Shown here: positions 36,261 to 46,013 of the stretch, one piece after another
Position numbering within the stretch: the first letter of the stretch is position 1
How the letters are laid out: every line of letters starts with the position of its first letter
From: Sphingosinicella sp. CPCC 101087
GTDB lineage: Bacteria; Pseudomonadota; Alphaproteobacteria; Sphingomonadales; Sphingomonadaceae
DNA length: 64,000 bases
NCBI RefSeq assembly: GCF_004151485.1
Contig: NZ_SBFF01000007.1
Coordinates: 1-64,000 of the forward strand
Reading direction: 5' to 3'
Program-made: the position numbers and the translations under genes
Notes under the pieces: generated by a model
Seen by the model: the letters and a program-made list of their open reading frames with translations, nothing else
What the model was told of the DNA's origin: nothing
Database searches by the model: none

Positions 36261-36695
36261 GTGAGGGTCCTGGACATAGCGGAGGTGGCGCAGCGCACCG
36301 GCCTGCCCGCTTCGACGCTGCGCTATTATGAGGAAAAGGGACTGATCGCCTCCATCGGGCGGCGCGGGCTCAAGCGTCTCTTCGACCCTGGAGTCTTCGA
36401 GCGGCTGGCACTGGTCGCGATCGGACGTGCGGCCGGATTCTCGCTCGACGAAATCAAGCTCATGTTCGCGCCGGACGGACGGCCGAACATCGATCGGCGA
36501 ATGCTGTCGGACAAGGCCGACGCGCTGGACAGGCGCATAAGCGAGCTGAGCGCCATGCGCGACGGCCTGCGCCATGCCGCCGCTTGTCCGGCGCCGAGCC
36601 ATATGGAATGTCCGACATTCCGGCGGTTGCTGCGTGCGGCGACTTCGGGCTCCATCGCGCCGCCGGAACGGACCACGCCAAAACGGATGCCCTAG
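36261..36695 (+). CDS. MerR-family regulator, divergent from a methyltransferase
   Basis: 144 residues from a GTG start. The helix-turn-helix is LDIAEVAQRTGLPASTLR, then YYEEKGLIASIGRRGLKRLF, with LVAIGRAAGFSLDEIKLMF and a coiled coil after it. The C-terminus has two cysteines spaced CPAPSHMEC, not the CX2CX1CX5C cluster of SoxR. The operator upstream is SoxR-like, but the effector must differ. The gene probably also represses itself through the same site. Confidence 0.9.
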   Translation: MRVLDIAEVAQRTGLPASTLRYYEEKGLIASIGRRGLKRLFDPGVFERLALVAIGRAAGFSLDEIKLMFAPDGRPNIDRRMLSDKADALDRRISELSAMRDGLRHAAACPAPSHMECPTFRRLLRAATSGSIAPPERTTPKRMP

Positions 36696-36855
36696 AGCCT
36701 CTGCACGTCGGGCGGTTTCGCCTACGATCGGATCGGGCACCGGGCCGCCAAGGCTGGCCCTCCACATGTTCGGCCCCCGCCGTCGGACTCACATTCCTCC
36801 TCTTCTCAGCAGGTTCGGTTGCAGGCATGGTCTTCCGGATGAGGATGGTCAGCGA

Positions 36856-38043
36856 ATGAAGTCGGTCGAGGAAAACGAGATCCCGCCGCACGTGCCGCCG
36901 CCGCACGGGATCGAGGAGGATGTCGAGGACTCCGCCTATCGGCGCGACCGGCTGCTCGCCTCGCTTGCCTTGATGTTCGGAATAGGCCTCGCCCTCGCTT
37001 TTCCGTTCGCGCTACGCGCCGGGGCGGAGTTCTTCCTGCCGGTCACGGCCGCCCTGGTGATCGCGGTCGCCCTGGTGCCGCTGCTCGAATGGCTGGAGCG
37101 GCGGCGCGTCCCCTCGGCCCTCGCCGCCTTGCTGTGCGTCGTCCTGTTCCTTGCGGTCGCCAACATCGCCGTCGCGGCGATCGTCCTGCCGGCGACCGAA
37201 TGGATACGCCTTCTGCCGGAGCGGATCGGCCAGCTGCGCGAGTCGCTCGCGCCCCTGTTCGAAATCTACGCCAACCTCGAGCAGTTCATCGAGAGCATCA
37301 TCAGCGAGTTCGGCCGCACGCCGGATTCGTCGCCACAGCGGGTTCAGGTCGAGACTCCGAGCTCCCTCCTGCAGATCATCGCCGCCTCGGCGCCGTTCGC
37401 GGCGATCCAGATGTTCTTCGCGGTGCTGGTGATCTTCTTCTTCCTCGCCGGATGGACCCGGATGCGCAAGCGCGCCATCACCGCCCGAGTCAGCTTCGGC
37501 GGCGCGATGACCACGGCTCGCGTGATCCAGCAGGTGGTGGACGCGACCTCCGCCTATCTCGGCACGATCACCGTCGTGAATATCGGCATGGGGCTGGTCG
37601 TCGCCCTGGTCGTCCATCTGATCGGCATGGACACGCCGCTCATGTGGGGCGGAATCGCCACCGTGCTCAATTACATCCCCTATCTTGGCCCGATCGCCTC
37701 GACCCTGCTGCTCGGACTTGGCGGGCTGATGAGCTTCGAGGATCCCTGGTACGCGCTGCTTCCGGCGATCAGCTTCGTCGTCATCCACCTGATCGAAGCC
37801 AATCTGGTGACGCCGACGGTCGTCGGACGAAGGCTCACGATCAATCCGTTGCTGATCCTTCTGTCGCTGAGCTTCTGGGCCTGGGTGTGGGGAACCACAG
37901 GCGCGCTGCTCGCCGTGCCGCTGCTCATCATCATCCGGACGATCCTCGATGCGGCGGGCAAGCCCGACATCGCCGGATTCCTCTTCGAGGAAGGCACGCT
38001 GATTCACGAGCATCACGAGGAGCCCCGCACCGGCGGAGGCTAG
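36856..38043 (+). CDS. AI-2E-family transporter
   Basis: 395 residues. About eight hydrophobic segments in the PerM/TqsA pattern are visible: two near the start, a pair at about 85-120, a soluble loop at 120-170, and the rest in the C-terminal half. The second half contains TVVNIGMGLVVALVVHLIGMD, GGIATVLNYIPYLGPI and VTPTVVGRRLTINPLLIL, conserved in the family. Members include autoinducer-2 exporters and Na/H antiporters, so the substrate cannot be named. The N-terminus is acidic and cytosolic. ATG 36856 lacks a strong ribosome site. Confidence 0.9.
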   Translation: MKSVEENEIPPHVPPPHGIEEDVEDSAYRRDRLLASLALMFGIGLALAFPFALRAGAEFFLPVTAALVIAVALVPLLEWLERRRVPSALAALLCVVLFLAVANIAVAAIVLPATEWIRLLPERIGQLRESLAPLFEIYANLEQFIESIISEFGRTPDSSPQRVQVETPSSLLQIIAASAPFAAIQMFFAVLVIFFFLAGWTRMRKRAITARVSFGGAMTTARVIQQVVDATSAYLGTITVVNIGMGLVVALVVHLIGMDTPLMWGGIATVLNYIPYLGPIASTLLLGLGGLMSFEDPWYALLPAISFVVIHLIEANLVTPTVVGRRLTINPLLILLSLSFWAWVWGTTGALLAVPLLIIIRTILDAAGKPDIAGFLFEEGTLIHEHHEEPRTGGG

Positions 38044-38144
38044 TGGCCAGAGCGTCGTCGGATGAATCCGCGAGGCGCGAAAATGTCCCTGCCGGCTCGC
38101 TTGACAGCCCGGGGAGCCTCCCCTAACTCGCCCGCCTGCCTCAC

Positions 38145-38221
<77 letters not shown>

Positions 38222-38328
38222 TTCTCCTGGCGCCGATCCGATCCGTGCGACCCGCTTCTCGCGCCCTCCTCGGCGCGCCAATATGCGGGTCCCTATCGGC
38301 GTCGCGAAAGGCAGCGAGCGGTGGACGC

Positions 38329-38544
38329 CTATCGGGTTCCTCCGCTATTGCCCCGCTGCATCCAGCGGACGAGGGGCTTGAGCGGGAAGATCCAGGCGAT
38401 TCCGGCGACGACATAGAAGAGCAGTTCCACCGGCCATGGCCATCCCGCGATGCGGCCGGCAAGGGTAGCGACCATCACGCTCCAGCCGGCGATCAGCAGC
38501 AGGATCAGGAACATGCCCGCAAGGCTTCGCCAGCTGGGCTTCAT
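38329..38544 (-). CDS. DUF2842 small membrane protein
   Basis: 71 residues with two membrane helices (about 9-30 and 40-60), a conserved MKPSWRSLAG start and an IFPLKPLVRWM end typical of DUF2842. Its start overlaps the stop of the 5-formyl-THF cyclo-ligase gene by four bases, so it is translated with it. The function is not known. Confidence 0.85.
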   Translation of the reverse strand: MKPSWRSLAGMFLILLLIAGWSVMVATLAGRIAGWPWPVELLFYVVAGIAWIFPLKPLVRWMQRGNSGGTR

Positions 38545-39125
38545 CGGCAGCTCACGAATTCGCGGGGCGTGGCGACCGCGTCCAGCGGCACGTCCCAGGG
38601 ATCGGGGTTCAGCCGTTCGTCGACGAGCTGGCTTTCCCAGCCGATTCCGACCGTGAAGACGCGGCCATGTTCGCGCAGATGCGAGAGCGCCCGGTCATAA
38701 TGGCCCTTGCCGTGGCCGATCCGGGTGCCGTGACGGTCGGCCAGGACGAAGGGAACCACCACCACGTCGGGCGCAAAAGCGGGGGAATCGGCCGCCGGCT
38801 GGAGGACGCCCCAGGGACTCGGCTCGACCGCCGGGGCGGCACGCCACAGCATGCGCTCGTCGCGGCCGCCGAACCAGGGAAGGACGGCCTGCTGGCCCGG
38901 GCCGAGCTGATCGAGCAGCGGGTACGGGCTGATCTCGTCCTTGAGCGGATGATAGGCCGCGATCACGCGTGCCTCGATCAGGTGCGGAAGCAGGAGGCGC
39001 GCCAGCTTGTTTTCGAGGTCGCTGCGAAGTTCCGGCGTGAGGCTGCGTGCAAAATTGCGCCGGCGCTCGAGGCCGGCGGCGCGCAGCTCGGATTTCTCCG
39101 AGATTGGGGGTGACGGGACCGCCAT
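38541..39125 (-). CDS. 5-formyltetrahydrofolate cyclo-ligase
   Basis: 194 residues. It converts 5-formyl-THF to 5,10-methenyl-THF with ATP. Conserved segments are the basic ERRRNFARSL region, YHPLKDEISPYPLLD, and the C-terminal GTRIGHGKGHYDRALSHL, which binds the ATP phosphates and metal. The gene follows a 6S RNA as in many proteobacteria, where processing of 6S and ygfA-type transcripts is linked. Confidence 0.93.
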   Translation of the reverse strand: MAVPSPPISEKSELRAAGLERRRNFARSLTPELRSDLENKLARLLLPHLIEARVIAAYHPLKDEISPYPLLDQLGPGQQAVLPWFGGRDERMLWRAAPAVEPSPWGVLQPAADSPAFAPDVVVVPFVLADRHGTRIGHGKGHYDRALSHLREHGRVFTVGIGWESQLVDERLNPDPWDVPLDAVATPREFVSCR

Positions 39126-39129
39126 GGCC

Positions 39130-39269
39130 GTTTGCTGGAATATCCTCTGACGCCAGAACGTCAGGTGGGGACCATGTGCTTCGGGCCAGGACCCGGGCAG
39201 GGACAGCCCCCTAGGATGTCTTATCGCCTCAGGGATGTTCTCAAAAGCTCGTACCGGGCAGTACCCGTC
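39130..39269 (-). ncRNA. ssrS: 6S RNA (candidate)
   Basis: The space between zapA and the 5-FCL gene, both on the minus strand, is the classic location of 6S RNA. Read on the minus strand, GAACATCCCTGAGGCG (near the 5' end, about 39224-39240) pairs almost completely with CGTCAGAGGATATTCC (near the 3' end, about 39136-39152), forming the long closing stem. A GC-rich inner hairpin arm (GGGGG...CCCC) and an unpaired middle follow. 6S RNA mimics an open promoter and binds sigma-70 RNA polymerase. The exact ends are estimates: a TAAATA at 39281-39276 could be the -10. Confidence 0.62.
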
Positions 39270-39278
39270 CTCCCCTAT

Positions 39279-39620
39279 TTAGGGCGGGGGAGGCTCGCGC
39301 TCAAGCCTGTCGGCGAGATTCTCGATGCGAGTCGCGAGCTGCTCGAGCGCCTCGGCCACCGCGGGGTCGGGGGGAGGCGGAGCTTCTGGAGGGGCAGGCT
39401 CGGAAGAGCCTGTGCCGGCACGCATTTCCTTGAGGTCGTCGGCGATGAGCAACGCGGCGAACAGGAGCTGGCGCGCCTCGGTCAACGATCCGAGGGCCGC
39501 GGCGGCGTCGTTGGCGCGCCGGTCGACGACGGCCGCCAGCGAGCGCAGATGCTCTTCCTCCCCGTCGCGGCAGGCGACATTGTAGCGGCGGCCCGCAATC
39601 TCCACGTCGACGCTCGCCAT
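39279..39620 (-). CDS. zapA: Cell division protein ZapA
   Basis: 113 residues. It starts with VDVEIAGRRYNVACRDGEEEHLRSLA, the beta-hairpin/helix core of ZapA, then an Ala-rich coiled coil and a Pro-rich linker (EPAPPEAPPPPDP) before a final helix. It bundles FtsZ filaments at mid-cell. Its ATG overlaps the stop of the small upstream gene (ATGA). It is in its usual place next to 6S RNA. Confidence 0.88.
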   Translation of the reverse strand: MASVDVEIAGRRYNVACRDGEEEHLRSLAAVVDRRANDAAAALGSLTEARQLLFAALLIADDLKEMRAGTGSSEPAPPEAPPPPDPAVAEALEQLATRIENLADRLEREPPPP

Positions 39621-39844
39621 CAGGCCCCGTTCCCGGCGGCGAGCAGCTCGTCGATCTGTTCCACCGCGCCCGACACCCGCTGGCGAAGCCTCTCATGCGC
39701 CTCGCGCAGCCGCTCGAGCTCGGCCAATGGGGCGGACGCCGGCCTGGGCCGGGCGGTCGCGGCCTCGATCCGCGCGCAGGCTCGCTCGATCCGGCGAAGG
39801 GCTTGCAGGGCACGCGGGTCGGCCATGGCGGTGGGTTCGGCCAT
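39620..39844 (-). CDS. Small coiled-coil protein coupled to zapA
   Basis: 74 residues from ATG 39844 (an ATG six codons later is possible). It is Ala/Arg/Glu/Leu-rich, with heptad-like spacing (LERLREAHERLRQRV) and an acidic end. It matches the unnamed small coiled-coil proteins often encoded just before zapA in alphaproteobacteria. Four-base overlap with zapA implies translational coupling and perhaps a role in division. Confidence 0.7.
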   Translation of the reverse strand: MAEPTAMADPRALQALRRIERACARIEAATARPRPASAPLAELERLREAHERLRQRVSGAVEQIDELLAAGNGA

Positions 39845-39888
39845 CCGCGGGGAATAGCATGTCATATGTTCGCAGCAAACCGCCACGG

Positions 39889-39916
39889 TTGACGCAAGCG
39901 CCGCCGCCGATAAAGG
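39889..39916 (+). promoter_or_regulatory. Candidate promoter of tkt
   Basis: TTGACG at 39889-39894 and TAAAGG at 39911-39916 are 16 bases apart, about 50 bases before the transketolase ATG. The -35 is strong and the -10 fair. It could drive the tkt-gap-pgk run. Confidence 0.45.
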
Positions 39917-39965
39917 AACCCGAGCTTCCCGACGCTTCCGCGCCGGATTCCTCAAAGGGAAACGC

Positions 39966-41948
39966 ATGCCCGTCGAAACGCGACTGCTCGCCAACGCCAT
40001 CCGCGCCCTGGCGATGGACGCCGTCCAGGCCGCAAATAGCGGCCATCCGGGCATGCCGATGGGCATGGCCGATGCGGCGACCGTCCTGTGGACCGAATAT
40101 CTGAAGCACGATCCCGCCGATCCGGCCTGGCCGGACCGCGACCGCTTCGTCCTGTCCGCCGGTCACGGCTCGATGCTGCTCTACGCCTTGCTCCATCTGA
40201 CCGGCTATGCGCGTCCGACGATGGAGGACATCAAGGGCTTCCGCCAGCTCGGCAGCCCCTGCGCCGGCCACCCGGAGAATTTCCTCCTCGACGGCGTCGA
40301 GGCGACCACCGGTCCGCTCGGCCAGGGGGTCGCCATGGCGGTCGGCATGGCGATCGCCGAGCGCCATCTGAATGCCGAATATGGCGACGAGCTGGTCGAC
40401 CATCGGACTTGGGTGATCGCCGGCGACGGCGACCTGATGGAAGGGGTGAACCACGAGGCCGCGGGCCTTGCCGGTCACCTCCATCTCGGCCGGCTGAACG
40501 TGCTGTGGGACGACAACCGAATCACCATCGACGGTTCGACCGCCTTGTCGACGTCGGAGGACGTCGTCGCCCGATACCAGGCTTATGGCTGGCATACCGT
40601 TTCCTGCGACGGCCATGACGTGGATGAAGTCCGGCGGGCGCTCGATGCCGCGATCGCCGATCCTCGCCCTTCGCTGATCGCCTGCCGGACTATCATCGGC
40701 TACGGCGCGCCCAACAAGCAGGGCACGTCCGCCACCCATGGCGCCGCCCTTGGCCCGGACGAGGTCGCCGCGGCGCGCGAGCATCTCGTCTGGACGCATG
40801 AACCGTTCGAGCTGCCTGACGAGGTGGTCGATTCCTGGCGCCGGGCCGGCGCTCGCGGCGGGCCGCTGCACGAGGCTTGGCAGCGCCGGCTCGAAGGAAG
40901 CGGGCGCGCCGACGATTTCACCCGCCGAATGTCCGGCGCGCTGCCGCAGGATTTCTCGCTTTCCGATCATGTCGCGGGGCTGATCGCCAAGCCGCAGAAG
41001 GTCGCGACGCGAAAGGCCTCCGAGCTCGCGCTCGAGGCGATCAACGCCGCCTTGCCGGAGACGGTTGGCGGCTCGGCCGACCTCACCGGTTCGAACAACA
41101 CCAGGACGAAGGCACACAAGCCTTTGACGCGGGAGGATTATTCGGGCCGGTATCTCTATTACGGCATTCGTGAGTTCGGCATGGCCGCGTCGATGAACGG
41201 CATGGCGCTGCACGGCGGGATCATTCCCTATGGCGGGACCTTCCTGGTCTTCACCGATTATTGCCGGCCCGCGATCCGCCTGTCCGCGCTGCAGCAGGTC
41301 CGCGTCGTCTATGTGATGACCCACGACTCGATCGGGCTCGGCGAAGATGGGCCGACCCACCAGCCGATCGAACATTTGATGGGCCTTCGCACGATTCCCA
41401 ATCTCGATATCTACCGTCCCGCCGATGCGGTCGAGACGGCGGAATGCTGGGAGCTGGCGCTTGCCAAGGCGGACGGACCGTCGGTCCTCGCGCTCACCCG
41501 GCAGAATCTGCCGCAGCTTCGCACCGAAGCCGTGCAGGGCAACCGCTGCGCGCGAGGCGCCTATCGCCTTCGCGCCGCTGCCGCGACACGCCGCGTCGTC
41601 CTGATCGCGACCGGCTCGGAGGTAGCGGTCGCGCTCGATGTCGCGGCGTCCCTGGAGGAGCAGGGCATCGGCGCCGACGTTGTTTCCATGCCCTGCTGGA
41701 GCCTGTTCGACGCTCAGGACGAAGCCTATCGCCGCGACCTCTTGCCGGACGAGGCGCTGCTGGTCTCGATCGAGGCCGGTACGACGATGGGTTGGGAACG
41801 TTATACCGGGCGCGGCGGCGTCAATATCGGCATCGACCAGTTCGGCGCATCGGCGCCGGCCGACGATCTGTTCGAACGCTTCGGCTTCACCGCCGAGGCG
41901 ATCGTGCCGCGCATAAGCGAGAGACTGGAAGCAAGCCGTTCGGGCTGA
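39966..41948 (+). CDS. tkt: Transketolase
   Basis: 660 residues; transfers two-carbon ketol units in the pentose phosphate pathway. TPP-binding [15 protein letters not shown] starts at residue 153, with [13 protein letters not shown] after it. The N-terminal [13 protein letters not shown], the middle-domain His in [20 protein letters not shown], and the C-terminal nucleotide-like domain are all present. It begins a run of carbon-metabolism genes (gap 32 bases downstream, then pgk and aldolase), suggesting joint control of glycolysis/gluconeogenesis and pentose interconversion. Confidence 0.97.
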   Translation: MPVETRLLANAIRALAMDAVQAANSGHPGMPMGMADAATVLWTEYLKHDPADPAWPDRDRFVLSAGHGSMLLYALLHLTGYARPTMEDIKGFRQLGSPCAGHPENFLLDGVEATTGPLGQGVAMAVGMAIAERHLNAEYGDELVDHRTWVIAGDGDLMEGVNHEAAGLAGHLHLGRLNVLWDDNRITIDGSTALSTSEDVVARYQAYGWHTVSCDGHDVDEVRRALDAAIADPRPSLIACRTIIGYGAPNKQGTSATHGAALGPDEVAAAREHLVWTHEPFELPDEVVDSWRRAGARGGPLHEAWQRRLEGSGRADDFTRRMSGALPQDFSLSDHVAGLIAKPQKVATRKASELALEAINAALPETVGGSADLTGSNNTRTKAHKPLTREDYSGRYLYYGIREFGMAASMNGMALHGGIIPYGGTFLVFTDYCRPAIRLSALQQVRVVYVMTHDSIGLGEDGPTHQPIEHLMGLRTIPNLDIYRPADAVETAECWELALAKADGPSVLALTRQNLPQLRTEAVQGNRCARGAYRLRAAAATRRVVLIATGSEVAVALDVAASLEEQGIGADVVSMPCWSLFDAQDEAYRRDLLPDEALLVSIEAGTTMGWERYTGRGGVNIGIDQFGASAPADDLFERFGFTAEAIVPRISERLEASRSG

Positions 41949-41980
41949 AGCCGAACGGATCGTGGTAACGGGAGATTTCG

Positions 41981-42988
41981 ATGACCAGAGTTGCGATCAA
42001 CGGATTCGGGCGGATCGGCCGCCTGGTGGCGCGGGCGGTGCTCGAGAAGAGCGATAGCGGGCTCGAGCTGGTTTCGGTCAACGACCTCGCCGATGCCGAA
42101 TCCAACGCGCTCCTGTTCAAGCGCGATTCGGTACACGGCGCCTATGCCGGCGAGGTCCGCGCCGACGGCAACGACCTCATCATCGACGGCCGCCGCGTGA
42201 AGGTCACCGCCGAGAAGGATCCGGCGAAGCTGCCGCATGGCGAGAACGATGTCGACATCGTCCTCGAATGCACCGGCTTCTTCACCGATCGTGACAAGGC
42301 CGGCGCGCATCTTGCTGCGGGCGCGAAGAAAGTTCTCGTTTCCGCCCCCGGCAAGGGCGTCGACCTCACCGTCGTCTACGGCGTCAATCATGACCGGCTT
42401 GCCGCCGACCACAATATCGTCTCCAATGCATCCTGCACGACCAACTGCCTGGCGCCCGTGGCCAAGGTGCTGAACGACGCGATCGGCATCGAGCGCGGAC
42501 TGATGACGACGATCCACGCTTATACCAACGACCAGAAGATCCTCGACCAGATCCACAAGGACAAGCGCCGCGCCCGCGCGGCGGGAATGTCGATCATCCC
42601 AACCACCACCGGCGCCGCCCGTGCCGTCGGCGAAGTGCTTCCGGAGCTGAAGGGGAAGCTGGACGGCTCCGCCGTGCGCGTGCCCACTCCGAACGTCAGC
42701 CTGGTCGACCTCACCTTCACCCCGAAGCGCGACACCCATGTCGACGAGGTGAACGCTGCGCTCAAGGCCGCATCGGAGAGCGGACCGCTCGCCGGCATCC
42801 TCGCTTACACGGACGAGCCGCTGGTCTCGATCGACTTCAACCATAATCCGGCGAGCTCGACCGTCGACAGCCTCGAGACGGCCGTGCTGGAAGGCAAGCT
42901 GGTCCGCGTCGTTTCCTGGTACGACAATGAATGGGGCTTCTCCAATCGTATGGTGGATACCGCCGCGGCGATGGCGGCCCTGCTCTGA
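41981..42988 (+). CDS. gap: Glyceraldehyde-3-phosphate dehydrogenase, type I
   Basis: 335 residues. It has NAD-binding [18 protein letters not shown] and catalytic Cys-152 in [13 protein letters not shown], with His in [11 protein letters not shown]. The late [13 protein letters not shown] completes the family signature. It phosphorylates and oxidises glyceraldehyde 3-phosphate. GGGAGA lies before the ATG. Confidence 0.97.
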   Translation: MTRVAINGFGRIGRLVARAVLEKSDSGLELVSVNDLADAESNALLFKRDSVHGAYAGEVRADGNDLIIDGRRVKVTAEKDPAKLPHGENDVDIVLECTGFFTDRDKAGAHLAAGAKKVLVSAPGKGVDLTVVYGVNHDRLAADHNIVSNASCTTNCLAPVAKVLNDAIGIERGLMTTIHAYTNDQKILDQIHKDKRRARAAGMSIIPTTTGAARAVGEVLPELKGKLDGSAVRVPTPNVSLVDLTFTPKRDTHVDEVNAALKAASESGPLAGILAYTDEPLVSIDFNHNPASSTVDSLETAVLEGKLVRVVSWYDNEWGFSNRMVDTAAAMAALL

Positions 42989-43002
42989 CGTTGGCGGCAT
43001 CT

Positions 43003-43093
43003 CCCCGTCGCCCAGCGAAGGCTGGGACCCGAGCGGGCTCATCAAGGATGTGCTGAACCCGCTTGGGTGCCGGCCTCCGCTGGCATGACGGGC
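43003..43093. repeat. REP-like inverted pair between gap and pgk
   Basis: Arms 43003-43037 and 43058-43093 are near-perfect reverse complements over about 35 bases. Each contains its own smaller dyad (CCCAGCGAAGGCTGGG in the left arm). The RNA would fold into one long hairpin between two cotranscribed genes. Confidence 0.7.
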
Positions 43094-43113
43094 AAGGATT
43101 GCGAGAGAGAGTG

Positions 43114-44316
43114 ATGACCAGATTCCGCACCCTCGACGATCTCGGCGACGTCCGGGGCAAGCGCGCGCTGGTGCGCGTCGACCTCAACGTGCCGATGCAG
43201 GACGGGGCGGTGAGCGACGACACCCGCCTTCGCTCGACCCTGCCGACGGTCACTGAGCTGGCGGACAAGGGCGCGACTGTCCTGCTTCTGGCCCATTTCG
43301 GCCGGCCCAAGGGCGAGCGGCGGCCCGACATGTCGCTCGCCCAGGTGACGAAAGCCTATTCGCACGTGCTCGGCCGCGACGTGCGCTTTATCGACGATTG
43401 CTGTGGCGACGGCGCCAGGGCAGCGGTCGCCACGCTCGCTCCGGGCGATATCGCCATCCTCGATAATACGCGTTTCCATGCGGGCGAGGAGAAAAACGAT
43501 CCGGCCCTGGCCGACGCGATGGCGCAGCTGGGCGACCTTTACGTCAACGACGCCTTTTCGGCGGCCCATCGCGCCCATGCGTCGACCGAAGGGCTGGCCC
43601 ATCGGCTCCCGGCTTATGCCGGCCGCGCGATGCAGGCCGAGCTGGAGGCGCTCGAAAGGGCACTGGGCAGGCCGGAGCGGCCGGTCGCGGCCGTGGTCGG
43701 TGGCGCGAAGGTCTCGACCAAGCTCGACGTGCTTCGGCATCTCGTGGCCAAGGTGGACCATCTCATCATCGGCGGCGGCATGGCCAACACCTTCCTGGCC
43801 GCACGGGGCGTCGACGTCGGCAAGAGCCTGGCCGAGCACGATCTGGAAACGACGGCGCTTGAGATTCTCGACGCCGCGGAACGGGCGGACTGCACCGTCC
43901 ACCTGCCTTACGATGTCGTCGTGGCCAAGGCATTCGCCGCCAACCCGCCGTCGATGCGCACCTGCAACGTCCATGAGGTCGCCGCCGACGAGATGATTCT
44001 CGACGTCGGCCCGGCCGCGGTCGAGGCGCTCGCCGACGCGCTCAAGACCTGCCGCACGCTGGTCTGGAACGGGCCCCTCGGCGCGTTCGAGACTCCGCCG
44101 TTCGACGCCGCGACCGTCGCGCTCGCCCGCACCGCGGCGGCGCTGACCCAGGAAGGCTCGCTCGTCTCGGTCGCCGGCGGCGGCGACACCGTCGCGGCGC
44201 TCAACCAGGCCGGAGTCGCGGACGATTTCACGTTCGTCTCCACCGCCGGCGGCGCCTTCCTGGAATGGATGGAAGGCAAGACGCTGCCGGGCGTGAAGGC
44301 GCTCGAGCGCGAATGA
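43114..44316 (+). CDS. pgk: Phosphoglycerate kinase
   Basis: 400 residues from ATG 43114, with GAGAGAGA before it (the frame is open 17 codons further). N-terminal substrate-binding motifs are [17 protein letters not shown] and the linker [13 protein letters not shown]. The C-terminal nucleotide domain has [10 protein letters not shown] and the glycine-rich GGGDTVAAL. It transfers phosphate from 1,3-bisphosphoglycerate to ADP. Confidence 0.97.
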   Translation: MTRFRTLDDLGDVRGKRALVRVDLNVPMQDGAVSDDTRLRSTLPTVTELADKGATVLLLAHFGRPKGERRPDMSLAQVTKAYSHVLGRDVRFIDDCCGDGARAAVATLAPGDIAILDNTRFHAGEEKNDPALADAMAQLGDLYVNDAFSAAHRAHASTEGLAHRLPAYAGRAMQAELEALERALGRPERPVAAVVGGAKVSTKLDVLRHLVAKVDHLIIGGGMANTFLAARGVDVGKSLAEHDLETTALEILDAAERADCTVHLPYDVVVAKAFAANPPSMRTCNVHEVAADEMILDVGPAAVEALADALKTCRTLVWNGPLGAFETPPFDAATVALARTAAALTQEGSLVSVAGGGDTVAALNQAGVADDFTFVSTAGGAFLEWMEGKTLPGVKALERE

Positions 44317-44735
44317 TCAACATCCGCGACATCGACCATGTCGTTCTCCGAGTGGTCGACCTGGAGCGAGTGGCGCATTTCTACACCGAGGTGCTCGGCG
44401 CACGCTTCGAAAAGCATCAGGAGGCGATCGGCCTTTACCAGCTTCGCCTCGGCAACTCCCTGATCGACCTCGTGCCGGTCGACGGGATGCTCGGCCGGAT
44501 GGGCGGCGCGGCGCCCGGGCGGGAAGGCCGCAACGTCGATCACATCTGCTTTCGCGTCCTTCCCTGGGATGGCGAGGCGATCCTGGCGCATCTCAAGCGG
44601 CATGGGATCGAAAGCGAGATCGTGTCGCGCTACGGCGCGGAAGGCGATGGCCCATCGATCTACCTGGCCGATCCCGAGGGCAATCAGCTCGAGCTCAAGG
44701 GGCCGCCCTGGGCGCCGGTGCCCGACAAAGGCTGA
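44313..44735 (+). CDS. VOC-family protein (glyoxalase/dioxygenase fold)
   Basis: 140 residues from ATG 44313, overlapping the pgk stop (ATGA). The beta-alpha-beta-beta-beta modules are clear: [20 protein letters not shown] (His metal ligand) and VDHICFRV in the second half, with [14 protein letters not shown] (Glu ligand). Fosfomycin-resistance and glyoxalase-type proteins share this fold. Translational coupling with pgk is unusual and could point to methylglyoxal detoxification tied to triose flux, but the substrate is unknown. Confidence 0.85.
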   Translation: MINIRDIDHVVLRVVDLERVAHFYTEVLGARFEKHQEAIGLYQLRLGNSLIDLVPVDGMLGRMGGAAPGREGRNVDHICFRVLPWDGEAILAHLKRHGIESEIVSRYGAEGDGPSIYLADPEGNQLELKGPPWAPVPDKG

Positions 44736-44954
44736 GGATCCCGTTCCCGAGCGGAAGGGAGGAGAGGCGGTTCGGCCGCCGGCGCTCCGCGTCTTCATGA
44801 TTGCCTGCTCGACCGCGATGTCCAACGCTGAGCGACCTTTCGCCCGTCGGACACGGGCCAGCCGCGGCGCCGCGCGCTTTACCGCACGGACCTATTTGTG
44901 CCCCGCGCGTTGCTGCGATAGGGCACGCCGCAAAGACGACTCAGGGGAGACGAA

Positions 44955-45863
44955 ATGACCGCGACTCAAGACCCGAAGATGATGGCCCAGATGGAAAGCG
45001 GAGACGGCTTCATCGCCGCACTCGACCAGAGCGGGGGCTCGACCCCGAAGGCGCTCAAGGGCTACGGCATCGAGGAGGGCGCCTGGTCGACCGACGAGGA
45101 GATGTTCAATCTCATCCACGAGATGCGTTCCCGGATCATCACCTCGCCGTCCTTCTCCGGCGACAAGGTGATCGGGGCGATCCTGTTCGAGCGGACGATG
45201 GACGGGCAGATCGACGGCAAGCCGGTGCCGCAGGTGCTGAAGGAGCGCGGCGTCGTGCCCTTCATCAAGATCGACAAGGGGCTCGAAGCCGAATCCAATG
45301 GCGTTCAGCTCATGAAGCCCATGCCCGAGCTGGATGCGCTCCTGAGCCGCGCCAAGGGGCTTGGCATGTTCGGGACCAAGGAGCGGTCTGTCATCAATCT
45401 CGCCAATCGGGAGGGGATCGCGGCCGTCGTCGCCCAGCAGTTCGAGGTCGCACGCCAGGTGCTTGCCGCCGGCCTCGTTCCGATCATCGAGCCGGAGGTC
45501 AACATCAAGAGCCCGGAACGGGCCGAGGCCGACCGAATCCTGCTGGAGGCGTTGTTGGAGGCGCTCGACGCCCTCCCCGGCGACGACCGCGTCATGCTCA
45601 AGCTCAGCATTCCCGCCACGCCGGGACTGTTCGAGCCGCTCGTCGACCACCCTCGCGTGCTGCGGGTGGTCGCGCTTTCCGGCGGCTTCTCGCGGCCCGA
45701 GGCCTGCCGCGAACTCGCGAAGAATCGCGGCATGATCGCCAGCTTCTCGCGCGCCTTGCTCGAGGATCTGCGGCATCAGATGAGCGATGATGAGTTCGAC
45801 CAGGCGCTCGGCGCGGCGATCGACGAGATATATGAGGCGTCGGTCGACAAGGTGCCGGCCTGA
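44955..45863 (+). CDS. fda: Fructose-bisphosphate aldolase, class I
   Basis: 302 residues. This is the bacterial class I (Schiff-base) aldolase related to DhnA/FdaB. The N-terminal GFIAALDQSGGSTPKALKGYG and middle FIKIDKGLEAESNG are typical; the Schiff-base Lys is probably K216 in VMLKLSIPATPG. It splits fructose 1,6-bisphosphate without a metal. It lies 219 bases after the VOC gene. AGGGGAG precedes the ATG. Confidence 0.95.
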   Translation: MTATQDPKMMAQMESGDGFIAALDQSGGSTPKALKGYGIEEGAWSTDEEMFNLIHEMRSRIITSPSFSGDKVIGAILFERTMDGQIDGKPVPQVLKERGVVPFIKIDKGLEAESNGVQLMKPMPELDALLSRAKGLGMFGTKERSVINLANREGIAAVVAQQFEVARQVLAAGLVPIIEPEVNIKSPERAEADRILLEALLEALDALPGDDRVMLKLSIPATPGLFEPLVDHPRVLRVVALSGGFSRPEACRELAKNRGMIASFSRALLEDLRHQMSDDEFDQALGAAIDEIYEASVDKVPA

Positions 45864-46013
45864 ACCGGCGGCGATGACCTTCGGGATCGCGGCATAGGCT
45901 TTTCCGAGATCAGGCTCCGCTGGCTGGCGCGGCAGTTTGCCTGCCCCAGCGCCGCCGCCGGACGCCTGGTCATCGGACCCTGGCTCGACCGGATCGGCGC
46001 GGCGACGAACCGG

